DNA of 50,508 nt, from contig CAYVTD010000023.1 in NCBI GenBank assembly GCA_964454445.1, positions 1-50,508 on the forward strand, written 5' to 3'. Below, piece after piece: positions 36,282 to 44,676 of this stretch. The position numbers were made by a program, and so were the translations under genes. The notes under the pieces are model-generated. The model saw only the letters and a program-made list of their open reading frames with translations. It was not told where the DNA came from and did no database searches. Origin of the DNA: CAYVTD01 sp964454445 (GTDB taxonomy: Bacteria > Bacteroidota > Ignavibacteria > Kapaibacteriales > UBA2268). How positions within the stretch are numbered: position 1 is the stretch's first letter; every line of letters starts with the position of its first letter.

Positions 36282-38218
36282 TCCTTTAACTCGCTGATCC
36301 ATATATCAACATTTGCGTCGCTTGGCATGTGCCAATCTGTTCGAGGGGAGAGTGAGACAGTGCCTACTTTTACTCCGTCAGGCGAACAGGAACGCTTGAA
36401 TTGATTTGCAAAAAAGCGCCTGTAAAACTCTCGTAAGGTCTGCTTGATTTTTATTTTATCATATATGCCATCAAAAACAATTTCAGCGAGAAACAGTATT
36501 TTCTCCGGCGGAAATTGCTCGCGAATGCAGTTGTAAATAAAAAAATCATTTAAGTTGTAAGGACCAATTTCCATTTCTGTTTGCTGGCTTATGGCGCCAT
36601 CGCTTGCGGGAGGCAACAACTCAGGCGAAATAGGAGTATTTATAATGTCAATCAGAATTTTTGATATTTCACCTGAGTATTCTTCTTCAGCACAATATTC
36701 AACAATATGACGAATTAATGTTTTAGGAACACCCGAGTTGATGCCATACATCGAAATATGGTCGCCATTGAAAGTACACCAACCGAGAGCCAATTCCGAC
36801 AAATCGCCCGTGCCGACAACCAATCCGTTGTAATTATTGGCTATGTCCATCAAAATCTGGGTTCGTTCTCTTGCTTGGGCATTCTCATAAACTATGTTTT
36901 TTACATTGGGGTCGTGCTTAATATCTTTGAAATGTTGATTGACAGCATCGTCTATGGGAATTGTTTCAAAGCTCACTCCGAGCAGTTTGCACAATTGGGA
37001 AGCATTGCTTTTTGTTTGCTCGCTTGTGCCAAAGCCGGGCATAGAATAGCAAAGTATATTTCTAGGTTTAAGTTCCAATTTTTTAAATGCTTTCACTGTT
37101 GCAAGAAGCGTTAGTGTCGAGTCGAGCCCACCTGAAATACCAATAATCACCTTCGAACAATTAATATGGATCAAACGCTTGGCAAGAGCAACACTTTGGA
37201 TTGAAAAAATTTCTTTGCAAACTTCGTCTCTAGCACTTTTTTCTTGAGGAACAAATGGATAGGGATTAATAAACCGAATTGGCTTTTCGTCGATAATATC
37301 AGGGATTTTCACTACAATTCTGCGAAAAGTTCTAGCCGGTTTCGTTGAGCTAAAAGAATTATTCCTTATCCGGCGGAGTGTTAATTTCTGTATGTCAATG
37401 TCGGAAATAGTCAAAGTAGTTTTGAAATGAAATCTTTCAGATTCTTCGAGCAATCTGCCATTTTCCGCAATGATGCAATGACCGGAAAAAACAGCATCAG
37501 TGGTCGATTCGCCAGGTCCACTCGACGAATACGCATAAGCGGCAATACATCTACCCGATTGAGAAAGCACCAGATTTCGTCTATAAACGTTTTTTCCAAG
37601 ATACTCAGTGCTTGCCGAGAGATTGAAAACAAGTGTCGTTCCCGATGCTGCCATATCTAAACTTGGCGGCTTTAATGCCCACAAATCTTCGCTCATTTCC
37701 ACGCCAAAAACTGCTTCGTGGAAACCATCAATTTCAAAAAGCAAATCGCTGCCAAATGGTACATTCTTGTTTTTTATGAATATCTCATCGCTAACTCTAT
37801 CATTTTCAGATGAAAACCATCGTTTACCACAAAATCCATGAGAATCACTAAAAAATGTCTTTGGTACGACTCCTGCAATGCCACCGTCGGAAACCACAAC
37901 AGCACAATCAAACAATCGCCCGCTTTGTTTCAATGGAGCGCCAATAATAATAGTTGAGTTTGTGCCTGCTGTATAGCGGGCTATTCGCTCGATTTCGTTT
38001 CGTGTTCTTTCCAATAGTTCATTCTGGAAAAACAAATCGCCACAGGTCAGCCCGGTCAGAGATAGTTCAGGAAAGCAAAGCAAGCGGCATTTCTGTTCGA
38101 TTGCCTTATCTACTGCTTCGATTATTCTGTCTGCATTGAAAACCGGATCGCCCACTTTTAACTCGGGCGACACACATCCGATTCGCAAAAAACCGTAATG
38201 AGTTAATGATTGTGCCAT
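36278..38218 (-). CDS. nadE: NAD+ synthetase, glutamine-type, with Cys-to-Ser in the glutaminase site
   Basis: NadE amidates deamido-NAD to NAD in the final step of NAD synthesis. It has 646 residues, the length of the two-domain glutamine-dependent form. The N-terminal nitrilase-like glutaminase (about 10-290) retains Glu51 (CFPELSLTG) and Lys120 (GVVPKTFF). The nucleophile position reads FGVEMSEDLW, Ser176 (codon AGC) where active enzymes have Cys (EICEDLW). The synthetase domain (about 330-640) is intact, with the ATP P-loop IIGISGGLDSTLTL and later GTGDLSELALGWCTFNGDH. The enzyme should thus work with free ammonia. The gene's stop overlaps the end of the decayed restriction locus. Confidence 0.95.
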   Translation of the reverse strand: MAQSLTHYGFLRIGCVSPELKVGDPVFNADRIIEAVDKAIEQKCRLLCFPELSLTGLTCGDLFFQNELLERTRNEIERIARYTAGTNSTIIIGAPLKQSGRLFDCAVVVSDGGIAGVVPKTFFSDSHGFCGKRWFSSENDRVSDEIFIKNKNVPFGSDLLFEIDGFHEAVFGVEMSEDLWALKPPSLDMAASGTTLVFNLSASTEYLGKNVYRRNLVLSQSGRCIAAYAYSSSGPGESTTDAVFSGHCIIAENGRLLEESERFHFKTTLTISDIDIQKLTLRRIRNNSFSSTKPARTFRRIVVKIPDIIDEKPIRFINPYPFVPQEKSARDEVCKEIFSIQSVALAKRLIHINCSKVIIGISGGLDSTLTLLATVKAFKKLELKPRNILCYSMPGFGTSEQTKSNASQLCKLLGVSFETIPIDDAVNQHFKDIKHDPNVKNIVYENAQARERTQILMDIANNYNGLVVGTGDLSELALGWCTFNGDHISMYGINSGVPKTLIRHIVEYCAEEEYSGEISKILIDIINTPISPELLPPASDGAISQQTEMEIGPYNLNDFFIYNCIREQFPPEKILFLAEIVFDGIYDKIKIKQTLREFYRRFFANQFKRSCSPDGVKVGTVSLSPRTDWHMPSDANVDIWISELKD

Positions 38219-38543
38219 CGGTTTACCCCTCCTTGATTGACAGAACAGTAATTAAAACTTATTATACGAATTTACAAAATTAATTTATTAATTCATCTAC
38301 TAATATAGCTGTCTTTTCTTTTGCTTCGTTTTTTGAATACATAAAACAAATCTAAGAATTTTTTATTTTATACAAAGATAAGCAAATATATAGAAATTTT
38401 GATGGATTTATTTAGTCAGTTTTCAAAGAGGAATAGTAATAAGAGATTCATTTGTACAATTATTTATAATAAACCATATTAACACAACTGTTTCGTCTAA
38501 TATATGTTGTTTATTTATTGTTTATTTAAAGCATGGTAAATAT
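38219..38543. other. Divergent intergenic region, nadE to methylmalonyl-CoA mutase
   Basis: About 325 bp of AT-rich DNA without a credible ORF, RNA or repeat. It must contain the promoters for both flanking genes; no element could be assigned. Confidence 0.5.
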
Positions 38544-40721
38544 ATGAGCTTCCCTGATTTTGCAAATATGGAACTAGACGAAAAGTTCGTTTCTTCAGAT
38601 TTTGAACAATGGAAACAACAGGCAACCCAAGCAAGCGGCAAGCATTTCGACGAAATGATAGAGCGCAGTATGGAAAATATCGACATTTTGCCTGTTTATT
38701 CAAATAAACAAATCGAGAACCTCGAGCAACTCGACAATTATCCCGGTTTTCCTCCTTTCTTGCGTGGACCATATTCAACAATGTATGTAACCCGCCCTTG
38801 GACAATTCGCCAATATGCCGGCTTTTCCACCGCTGAGGAAAGCAACGCCTTTTATCGCAGAAATCTCGAGGCGGGACAAAAAGGACTGTCTGTGGCTTTC
38901 GATTTGGCAACTCATCGCGGTTACGACTCCGACCACGAAAGAGTGCTCGGTGATGTTGGCAAGGCTGGTGTTGCCATAGATTCAATTCTTGATATGAAAA
39001 TCCTCTTCGACAACATACCGCTCGATAAAATGTCAGTTTCTATGACAATGAACGGTGCCGTTTTGCCTATAATGGCGTTTTACATCCTTGCTGCTGAAGA
39101 ACAGGGCGTTAAAATGGAACAGCTAACAGGTACAATCCAAAACGACATTTTAAAAGAATATATGGTTCGCAATACATATATCTATCCACCTATTCCCTCG
39201 ATGAAAATAATATCAGATATTTTTGCTTTTACATCTAAGAATATGCCTCGTTTCAATTGCATATCTGTTTCTGGTTACCACATGCAAGAAGCAGGCGCAA
39301 CTGCCGATTTAGAAATGGCTTATACTCTTGCCGATGGATTAGAATACGTAAGGGCAGGACTAAATGCAGGACTCGATATCGACGCATTTGCGCCGCGCAT
39401 TTCTTTCTTTTGGGGTATTGGCAAAAATTATTTTATGGAAATTGCAAAGATGCGTGCCGCAAGAATGCTCTGGGCTAAATTAATCAAGCAATTCAATCCA
39501 AAAAACCAGAAATCGATGGCTTTGCGCACTCACTCACAAACTTCCGGCTGGAGCTTGACAGAGCAAGACCCGTTCAACAATGTCGTTCGTACATGCGTAG
39601 AGGCAATGGCGGCAGCTTTGGGGCATACTCAATCGCTTCATACTAACTCTTTAGACGAGGCAATTGCCTTGCCAACTGATTTTTCAGCAAGAATTGCCCG
39701 AAATACTCAAATTTTCTTGCAACAAGAAACAGGCATTTGCAATGTGATTGATCCCTGGGGCGGCTCGTATTATGTCGAGAGGCTTACAAAAGAACTTATC
39801 GACAAAGCTTGGGAGCATATCCAAGAGGTTGAGGCTCTTGGTGGTATGGCAAAGGCAATAGAGACTGGATTGCCCAAAATGCGAATCGAAGAGGCATCAG
39901 CACGCCGCCAAGCACGCATTGACAGTGGATCGGAAACGATAGTTGGCCTCAATAAATACAAGCTCGATTACGAAGACCCCATTGACATTCTCGAGGTCGA
40001 TAATACTTCTGTTAGAAATAGTCAAATCAAGCGTCTTGAGAAATTGAGAGCCGAAAGAGACGCTGTGAAAGTGCAAGAGGCTCTCAGCGCAATTACAAAG
40101 TCTGCAGAGACTGGCGAAGGCAACTTGCTAGAGCTGTCAGTCAATGCCGCAAGAGTGCGAGCATCACTTGGCGAAATATCGTATGCAATGGAAAAAGTTT
40201 TTGGAAGGCACAAAGCTATGATTCGTTCAATATCAGGTGTTTACAGTAGCGAATTTTCTGAAAAAGAGCAGATACAAGCTGTCAGAAAAATGACAGAAAA
40301 CTTTGAAAAACTCGAAGGCAGGCGCCCGCGCATTCTCGTTGCAAAAATGGGTCAAGACGGACACGACCGTGGCGCAAAAGTGATTGCAACTGCATTTGCC
40401 GATATGGGTTTCGATGTGGACATTGGACCGCTTTTCCAAACTCCAAAAGAAACTGCCCGTCAAGCCGTTGAAAATGACGTCCACGTGGTCGGAGTCAGTT
40501 CGCTAGCAGCAGGACATAAAACACTTATCCCAGAGCTTTACAAGGAACTTAAAGCATTGGGCAGAGAAGACATAATGATTGTGGCAGGTGGCGTTATACC
40601 TGTGCAAGATTATGAATTTTTGTATAACAATAGCTGCTCGCTCATTTTTGGACCTGGTTCAGTTATTCCTGCTGCCGCAGTCAAAATTTTGGAGGAGCTA
40701 ACTCCCCAATCTTCTCAATAA
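38544..40721 (+). CDS. Methylmalonyl-CoA mutase, large (catalytic) subunit
   Basis: This B12-dependent enzyme interconverts methylmalonyl-CoA and succinyl-CoA. It has 725 residues. The substrate-barrel domain has the mutase-specific RPWTIRQYAGFSTAEESN and VAFDLATHRGYDSDH, and later RTHSQTSGWSLTEQDPFNN. The cobalamin-binding domain (about 590-720) has DGHDRGAKVIATAFADMGFD with the axial His. Key residues are complete. It stands alone upstream of an MCC-type carboxyltransferase gene (256 bp gap). The small subunit, epimerase and MeaB/ArgK chaperone are not in the window. Role: propionate or branched-chain amino-acid catabolism, or the reverse direction to make propionyl-CoA. Confidence 0.96.
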   Translation: MSFPDFANMELDEKFVSSDFEQWKQQATQASGKHFDEMIERSMENIDILPVYSNKQIENLEQLDNYPGFPPFLRGPYSTMYVTRPWTIRQYAGFSTAEESNAFYRRNLEAGQKGLSVAFDLATHRGYDSDHERVLGDVGKAGVAIDSILDMKILFDNIPLDKMSVSMTMNGAVLPIMAFYILAAEEQGVKMEQLTGTIQNDILKEYMVRNTYIYPPIPSMKIISDIFAFTSKNMPRFNCISVSGYHMQEAGATADLEMAYTLADGLEYVRAGLNAGLDIDAFAPRISFFWGIGKNYFMEIAKMRAARMLWAKLIKQFNPKNQKSMALRTHSQTSGWSLTEQDPFNNVVRTCVEAMAAALGHTQSLHTNSLDEAIALPTDFSARIARNTQIFLQQETGICNVIDPWGGSYYVERLTKELIDKAWEHIQEVEALGGMAKAIETGLPKMRIEEASARRQARIDSGSETIVGLNKYKLDYEDPIDILEVDNTSVRNSQIKRLEKLRAERDAVKVQEALSAITKSAETGEGNLLELSVNAARVRASLGEISYAMEKVFGRHKAMIRSISGVYSSEFSEKEQIQAVRKMTENFEKLEGRRPRILVAKMGQDGHDRGAKVIATAFADMGFDVDIGPLFQTPKETARQAVENDVHVVGVSSLAAGHKTLIPELYKELKALGREDIMIVAGGVIPVQDYEFLYNNSCSLIFGPGSVIPAAAVKILEELTPQSSQ

Positions 40722-40977
40722 AACGAACGTTTTTTCAATATCTTTACGAATTTCTATATTTTATAGAAAATAGCAGGGCTATGCTTTTCGTTAATTTATG
40801 TCTTTTATTCCGAGCCACACTCTTTTGAACACAATAATCTTATTTTTAAATTCATTAATTACTTTGCTTTTATAATTATTTTTTTTTTCTTAAATTCTTT
40901 GGAAGTTTTTTGCAGATTGTTTTTTTCTTTTTTTAGACAAAGATGAATAATTAATAATAAATTAAGGCATAGTAAGA

Positions 40978-42585
40978 ATGAAGCTATTTAAAAGCAAAGT
41001 ATCAACAAAAACCGCTGCTTACAAGGAAAATTACGAGAATTCCTTGCAAATTGTTTATGAATTAAAAGAACGCCTCGCTAAAGTAAAAAAAGGTGGGAAT
41101 GAAAAGGCAAGGCAGAAGCATTTGGATAGGAATAAATTACTTGTAAGAGACAGAATAGCAAAGCTTTGCGATAAAGATACACCATTTCTCGAGTTTTCGT
41201 CGTTTGCCGCTTACGATATGTATAACAACGATGCCCCTGGTGCAGGCATGGTTACAGGAGTTGGCGTGATTAAAGGCAAAGAATGTCTGATAGTTGCCAA
41301 CGACGCCACTGTTAAAGGCGGCACATATTTCCCAATGACAATTAAAAAACATGTCCGCGCACAGGAAATAGCTCTCGAGAACCATCTGCCCTGTATTTAT
41401 TTAGTTGATTCAGGGGGTATTTTCTTACCTTACCAATCTGAAACATTTCCTGATCGCGACCATTTTGGCAAGATATTTTTCAATCAGGCTCGGTTGTCGG
41501 CAGAAAACATTCCACAGATAGCCGTTGTAATGGGTTCTTGCACTGCGGGTGGAGCTTATGTGCCGGCGATGAGCGACGAAACAATAATGGTTCGCAATCA
41601 GGCAACAATTTTCATTGGTGGTCCGCCATTAGTCAAAGCTGCAACCGGCGAAGAAGTTACAGATGAAGAGCTTGGCGGCGCTGACGTGCATTGCAAAATT
41701 TCAGGCGTTTCCGACCACCTTGCCCAAAACGACGAGCATGCACTTGATATAACACGTAATATTGTTGAAAATTTTGGTCTAAGAAAAAAATTCGAGCTTG
41801 ACCGCATCGCTCCAGAAGATCCGTATTATTCTCCTGATGAACTTTATGGTATAATGCCAAAAAATGTTAGAACACCTTTTGATATTCGCGAAGTAATTGC
41901 AAGAATCGTCGATGGCAGTCGTTTTCAGGAGTTCAAGGAAAATTATGGCAAAACATTAGTAACTGGTTTTGCAAGAATAATGGGTTATCCTGTTGGAATT
42001 TTAGGAAATAACGGGGTCCTGTTTTCAGAATCAAGCTTAAAAGGGGCGCATTTCATCGAATTATGCACTATCCGCAAAATTCCATTGATTTTTTTACAAA
42101 ATATCACTGGTTTCATCGTCGGTAAAAAATATGAACACGGCGGTATAGCCCGCGACGGAGCTAAGCTTGTCCACGCTGTTGCTAATGCCGATGTGCCAAA
42201 ATTTACAGTCATAGTTGGAGGCTCTTATGGCGCAGGCAATTATGCCATGTGTGGGCGTGGTTATGACCCCAGGCTTCTTTGGATGTGGCCTCATGGAAAA
42301 ATATCAGTCATGGGTGGCGAGCAAGCAGCAGATGTGTTAGCCACGGTCAAAATAAATCAGTTATTAAAAAGCGGAAAGACATTGACGCAGGAAGAAATTG
42401 ACGCCATCAGGCAGCCAATCATTGATAAATACGAACAAGAAGCAACTCCCTATTATAGCAGCGCTCGCATCTGGGACGACGGCATTATCGATCCACTCGA
42501 CACAAGAAATGTTCTTGCACTTGGAATCTCAATGTCGCTTAATACTCCTATTCCCGACCAGAAGTATGGTGTGTTTAGAATGTAA
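40978..42585 (+). CDS. Acyl-CoA carboxylase carboxyltransferase (beta) subunit, methylcrotonyl-CoA type
   Basis: This is the biotin-dependent carboxyltransferase subunit of 535 residues. The sequence LVDSGGIFLPYQSETFPDRD, then HFGKIFFNQARLSA and VMGSCTAGGAYVPAMSDE, matches methylcrotonyl-CoA carboxylase beta rather than propionyl-CoA carboxylase, which has SGGARIQEG at the equivalent place. The C-terminal domain is typical (GGSYGAGNYAMCGRGYDP, then WMWPHGKISVMGGEQAADVL). The reaction would be a step in leucine degradation. The biotin-carboxylase/carrier subunit is not in the window. Substrate assignment from motifs is good but not certain, as geranyl-CoA carboxylases look similar. Confidence 0.9.
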   Translation: MKLFKSKVSTKTAAYKENYENSLQIVYELKERLAKVKKGGNEKARQKHLDRNKLLVRDRIAKLCDKDTPFLEFSSFAAYDMYNNDAPGAGMVTGVGVIKGKECLIVANDATVKGGTYFPMTIKKHVRAQEIALENHLPCIYLVDSGGIFLPYQSETFPDRDHFGKIFFNQARLSAENIPQIAVVMGSCTAGGAYVPAMSDETIMVRNQATIFIGGPPLVKAATGEEVTDEELGGADVHCKISGVSDHLAQNDEHALDITRNIVENFGLRKKFELDRIAPEDPYYSPDELYGIMPKNVRTPFDIREVIARIVDGSRFQEFKENYGKTLVTGFARIMGYPVGILGNNGVLFSESSLKGAHFIELCTIRKIPLIFLQNITGFIVGKKYEHGGIARDGAKLVHAVANADVPKFTVIVGGSYGAGNYAMCGRGYDPRLLWMWPHGKISVMGGEQAADVLATVKINQLLKSGKTLTQEEIDAIRQPIIDKYEQEATPYYSSARIWDDGIIDPLDTRNVLALGISMSLNTPIPDQKYGVFRM

Positions 42586-42606
42586 ATAAACAATTATTTT
42601 AAAAAT

Positions 42607-42813
42607 ATGCAAAAAACTAAAAATTTTGAAGAGCAGCTTGAGGAACTTGAGGAAATTGTCGAAAAACTCGATGCCGGCGAAGCACCTCTCGAAGAATTGT
42701 TGAAAGATTTTGAATCGGGAATGACGCTAAGCGCTGAGCTTCGCGATTTCCTCGAGAAAGCAGAGCTAAAAATAGAAGAAATCTCTAAAAAAACTATGCT
42801 TAAAGATCAATAA
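42607..42813 (+). CDS. xseB: Exodeoxyribonuclease VII small subunit
   Basis: XseB is a small helical subunit that joins XseA to form exonuclease VII, which degrades single-stranded DNA. It has 68 residues, with FEEQLEELEEIVEKLDAGEA and PLEELLKDFESGMTLSAEL as in the family. It follows the carboxyltransferase by 21 bp. xseA is not nearby. Confidence 0.93.
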   Translation: MQKTKNFEEQLEELEEIVEKLDAGEAPLEELLKDFESGMTLSAELRDFLEKAELKIEEISKKTMLKDQ

Positions 42814-42868
42814 ATAATGAAAAAAAAGTTAATGATATATAGTTAGCGACGAAAAGCTGCGTAAATAT

Positions 42869-42988
42869 ATGAAATTATTTTTCGAGGAAAAGATGAAATG
42901 GCTCGACGAAGTCAATCGTTTTTTTAATCTTTTATTGACCGAAGAAGCGAAACAGATTAGTGATAAATTTCGCAAAGGTGAGTTTTGA
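42869..42988 (+). CDS. Possible small ORF of 39 codons
   Basis: This reads MKLFFEEKMKWLDEVNRFFN and then LLLTEEAKQISDKFRKGEF. An internal ATG at 42893 has GAGGAAAAG just before it and would give 31 residues. The peptide is helical and charged, with no recognised family. It lies in the 307 bp between xseB and ssb; the rest of that gap holds nothing I can identify. It may not be expressed. Confidence 0.3.
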   Translation: MKLFFEEKMKWLDEVNRFFNLLLTEEAKQISDKFRKGEF

Positions 42989-43120
42989 TTTGCTAATTAT
43001 TTACTTATATTTTTTCTGTGAATCTGGCTTTTAAAATTTGCTTAATTATCATTCGTCAATTATTTTTACAATACGGAAAGATAGAAAGTAAAGGTAAAAG
43101 ACACAACGGGGAGAGAGATA

Positions 43121-43561
43121 ATGGCAAGAACTTTAAACAAAGTGATGCTTATCGGCAACGTTGGCAAGGATCCAGAGTTGAAATTCACTCCGAGCGGCAT
43201 ACCGGTAGTTACATTCAGAATCGCTACATCGGAAAGTTGGAAAGACCGAGATGGCAATACAAAAGAGCATACAGATTGGCATACTGTTGTCGCTTGGCGC
43301 GGCTTGGCTGACATTATTAGCAAGCTCGTGAAAAAAGGATCGCGGATTTATATTGATGGGCGCATTCAAACCAGAAATTTTGAAGACAAACAAGGAAATA
43401 AAAAGCATATTGTAGAAATTCTGGCTGAAAATATGTTATTGCTCGATTCGATTAAAGACAGATACAATGACGGAGATTATCCCGATACTGATTTTGATAA
43501 TTATGATGGACAGCACAATGAAAATTTTTCCTCGGATACTGACTTATCATTTCTATCATAA
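43121..43561 (+). CDS. ssb: Single-stranded DNA-binding protein
   Basis: SSB coats single-stranded DNA in replication and repair. The 146 residues start MARTLNKVMLIGNVGKDPEL, with the OB fold to about 108 (TDWHTVVAWRGLADI and GSRIYIDGRIQTRNFED). An acidic, Asp/Asn-rich tail follows. The tail ends DTDLSFLS instead of the usual D-D-D-[IL]-P-F tip whose terminal Phe binds partner proteins. GGGGAGAGAG just upstream is a good ribosome-binding site. Confidence 0.95.
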   Translation: MARTLNKVMLIGNVGKDPELKFTPSGIPVVTFRIATSESWKDRDGNTKEHTDWHTVVAWRGLADIISKLVKKGSRIYIDGRIQTRNFEDKQGNKKHIVEILAENMLLLDSIKDRYNDGDYPDTDFDNYDGQHNENFSSDTDLSFLS

Positions 43562-43597
43562 AAGATTTATATTTTTTTAATAATCTATTAGACCCGA

Positions 43598-44542
43598 ATG
43601 AGAAAGAATCGCTCTGTTGAAATAAAAGTCGGGATAGTATCAATTTTAGCAATTCTGCTTTTTTTTATTGGTATGATAGTCGGCAAAGACTATACAGTTA
43701 CTAAGATGCATCAAATAAAGATGCGGTTTCCAAATTCAGGCGGTATCCAACCTTCATCTCCTATAGTTGTCAATGGAGTATCGCGTGGCAGCGTTACTTC
43801 CATCAAAAACAATAATGGCTCGGTAATAATTACTGCTGACATCAGCAACATCTCCGATCTAAAAAAAGATCTTAGCGCTCAGATTACTATACTCGAGCTT
43901 ACTGGAGGAAAGAAAATTGAACTTGTGCCTGGAACTGCCAGCGAAAAGTTCGATCCAAAAAACATTATACTTGGAACCACCCCTACCGATATTGCCGGGT
44001 TAATTGTTATGTTGGGGAATGTTAGCTACGATGCTGTTTCGCTTGTTCGACGTCTTGACACGATTTCCACCGCAGCTGTCAATGCGATAAACGACAAGGA
44101 AACTATTGGCGAGATTAAAGATATTATCAGCAATACAAAAGACATCACTCAGAATCTTAATTCCTTACTTAAAGAAAACAATAAGCAATTGCGCCGCACA
44201 ATCGATAATCTATATGTTTTAACTGAAGATATAAAGACAATTATCGATAAAAACAACCCCCGCCTCGATACCTTGATGACAAATCTTAATTACTCTTTAG
44301 CAAAAACCAGAGGACTTCTTTCAGATGCAGATACAGCACTTGCTAACATTAATTCTGTTATACTCGATGTTAAAAATATCAGTAGTGAAGTTAAAAATGG
44401 CTCCGGTTTGGCTAACAGATTGATTTACGACAAGGAATTAGCTATTAAATTAGAGAAATCCTTGGATAGTATCACTGTTTTCATCGAGCAACTCAAACAA
44501 TATGGCATTAATACTAATGTCCGCCTAGGCTCTCGACCATAA
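43598..44542 (+). CDS. MCE/MlaD-family lipid-transport protein
   Basis: This is a 314-residue inner-membrane-anchored protein. A single N-terminal membrane helix (about 10-30) precedes one MCE domain (about 35-120; MRFPNSGGIQPSSPIVVNGV, then SRGSVTSIK). A long helical region follows (about 140-300; DIISNTKDITQNLNSLLKEN) and probably forms the needle or coiled coil found in MlaD-like subunits. It should be the periplasmic substrate-binding part of an ABC-type lipid transporter. The MlaE permease and MlaF ATPase genes are not adjacent. It starts 36 bp after ssb. Confidence 0.9.
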   Translation: MRKNRSVEIKVGIVSILAILLFFIGMIVGKDYTVTKMHQIKMRFPNSGGIQPSSPIVVNGVSRGSVTSIKNNNGSVIITADISNISDLKKDLSAQITILELTGGKKIELVPGTASEKFDPKNIILGTTPTDIAGLIVMLGNVSYDAVSLVRRLDTISTAAVNAINDKETIGEIKDIISNTKDITQNLNSLLKENNKQLRRTIDNLYVLTEDIKTIIDKNNPRLDTLMTNLNYSLAKTRGLLSDADTALANINSVILDVKNISSEVKNGSGLANRLIYDKELAIKLEKSLDSITVFIEQLKQYGINTNVRLGSRP

Positions 44543-44676
44543 TCATTGTTTTTTCAAAAAAAGTTTGCATTATTTATTCTTTTTTCTTATTATTGAGTGT
44601 TTCTTGTAGAGTTACGCTTTATAAAAATACATTTTAAATAATAAAAAAGAATTGATAACATCTGATCGTTAATAAT

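Noticed and set aside
40721..40745. AAAACG-AA-CGTTTT as a terminator after the mutase gene
   Set aside because: A two-base loop cannot form and the stem overlaps the run of T, so the evidence is too weak.
40978..42585. Propionyl-CoA carboxylase beta subunit
   Set aside because: The substrate-side motifs (SGGIFLPYQSE, FPDRDHFGKIF) are of the methylcrotonyl type.
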